A stretch of DNA of 64,000 nt. Source: Thermorudis peleae (lineage in GTDB: Bacteria > Chloroflexota > Chloroflexia > Thermomicrobiales > Thermomicrobiaceae). The stretch spans positions 124,001 to 188,000 of the forward strand of contig NZ_JQMP01000003.1 of NCBI RefSeq assembly GCF_000744775.1, given 5' to 3'. Positions within the stretch are counted from its first letter, which is position 1. Each line of letters opens with the position of its first letter. The translations under genes and the position numbers were made by a program. Of this stretch, positions 63,689 to 64,000 are shown one piece after another. The notes below the pieces were generated by a model that did no database searches, was not told the origin of the DNA, and saw nothing but the letters and a program-made list of their open reading frames with translations.

Positions 63689-64000
63689 ATGCGCAATCGC
63701 TTTACCCAGGTACTCGCCGTCGTCATCATCCTCGGCCTCGGCATCGGGGCTGCATTCGCCGCCGGCTCGGTCTACGGCCGGAACACGGCGGCCAAGAACG
63801 TCCAGCCGGTCGTCATCGGCGCGGGCGGCACAGGCGGCGTCGCCGCAGCGAGCGGCACAGCCGACGCCGCCGGTGGCACCGGCAGCGGCAGTGGCAGTGG
63901 CCGCCAGGGCTTCGGCGGAGGCGGCTTCGGCGGCGCCATCAGCGGCACCGTCAGCGCTGTCAACGGCCAGCAGCTCACGCTGACGCTCGCCAACGGCCAG
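63689..64000 (+). CDS. Secreted Gly-rich protein, 3' truncated by window edge
   Basis: The first 104 codons of a gene that runs past 64000. It has a signal peptide/anchor (1-31, VLAVVIILGLGIGAAFAAG), a Gly/Ser-rich stretch (GGTGSGSGSG, FGGGGFGG) and then SGTVSAVNGQQLTLTLANGQ, which looks like the start of a DUF5666-type OB-like beta fold. ATG at 63689 follows GGAAAGGAGAAGG. It is 120 bp after the permease and likely co-transcribed, so it may be the substrate or partner of the exporter; unproven. Confidence 0.7.
   Translation, partial: MRNRFTQVLAVVIILGLGIGAAFAAGSVYGRNTAAKNVQPVVIGAGGTGGVAAASGTADAAGGTGSGSGSGRQGFGGGGFGGAISGTVSAVNGQQLTLTLANGQ

Overview
The window is 64 kb of GC-rich (about two-thirds G+C) bacterial chromosome. 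Class Thermomicrobia of the Chloroflexota is my best guess. The reasons are the mix of a Gram-positive-style hemE-hemH-hemY heme operon, an F420-type luciferase-like oxidoreductase, CSLREA-type secreted beta-helix proteins, a multi-PAS diguanylate cyclase, LCP and MecA-type PBP envelope genes, dense GTC/CTC/GCC codon use and frequent 4-nt ATGA gene overlaps. No rRNA, tRNA, CRISPR array, transposase or integrase was seen.

Left part (1-16.6 kb): a truncated secreted serine-peptidase-like gene, an FAH-family hydrolase and an Fsr-type MFS exporter precede a virion-gene cassette (about 3.8-12.7 kb). The cassette holds small coiled-coil ORFs, an HK97-like capsid protein, an SPP1-type portal, a head-tail adaptor, a 576-aa structural protein, the large terminase and an amidase endolysin. 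It has no recognisable tail, integrase or repressor genes, and the order (capsid before portal before terminase) is reversed from the usual. A LysE-type exporter lies antiparallel inside it. A sugar-type ABC importer (two permeases and a Tat/lipobox binding protein, no ATPase) and a divergent small holin-like membrane gene follow.

Middle part (16.8-36.6 kb): a 1,731-aa protein with about eleven PAS-like modules, GAF and GGDEF; a coiled-coil protein; queF; a CSLREA/beta-helix/CARDB secreted protein; a 560-bp gap with two mutually exclusive hairpins and a direct repeat; an LLM oxidoreductase; a PHP tyrosine phosphatase; the heme operon hemE-hemH-hemY; a PAP2 phosphatase; an LCP-family ligase; a GNAT acetyltransferase; and a PolX protein whose polymerase active site is degenerate while its PHP nuclease site is intact.

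Right part (36.7-64 kb): ftsY-ffh (SRP targeting), a NarL-type two-component pair, guaB, a solitary parA, an MscS channel, a type II NADH dehydrogenase, an operon of E1 alpha/beta dehydrogenase with a penicillin-acylase-family enzyme, a tandem UspA protein, an Ldh2-family dehydrogenase, a two-CxxC thioredoxin-fold protein, a class B PBP, prs, rnc (one metal-ligand Asp replaced by Gly) and an unknown partner. The end is a MacA/MacB-type export operon whose adaptor carries about 13 helical repeats of about 32 residues around a two-cysteine loop, followed by a secreted glycine-rich protein cut by the window end.

Most interesting: the compact tail-less virion cassette, the polymerase-dead PolX, the giant PAS array, the repeat-built MacA-like adaptor, the His-to-Gln peptidase and the competing hairpins near 25.65 kb. 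Assignments rest on reading translated sequence and family motifs; no database search was run.
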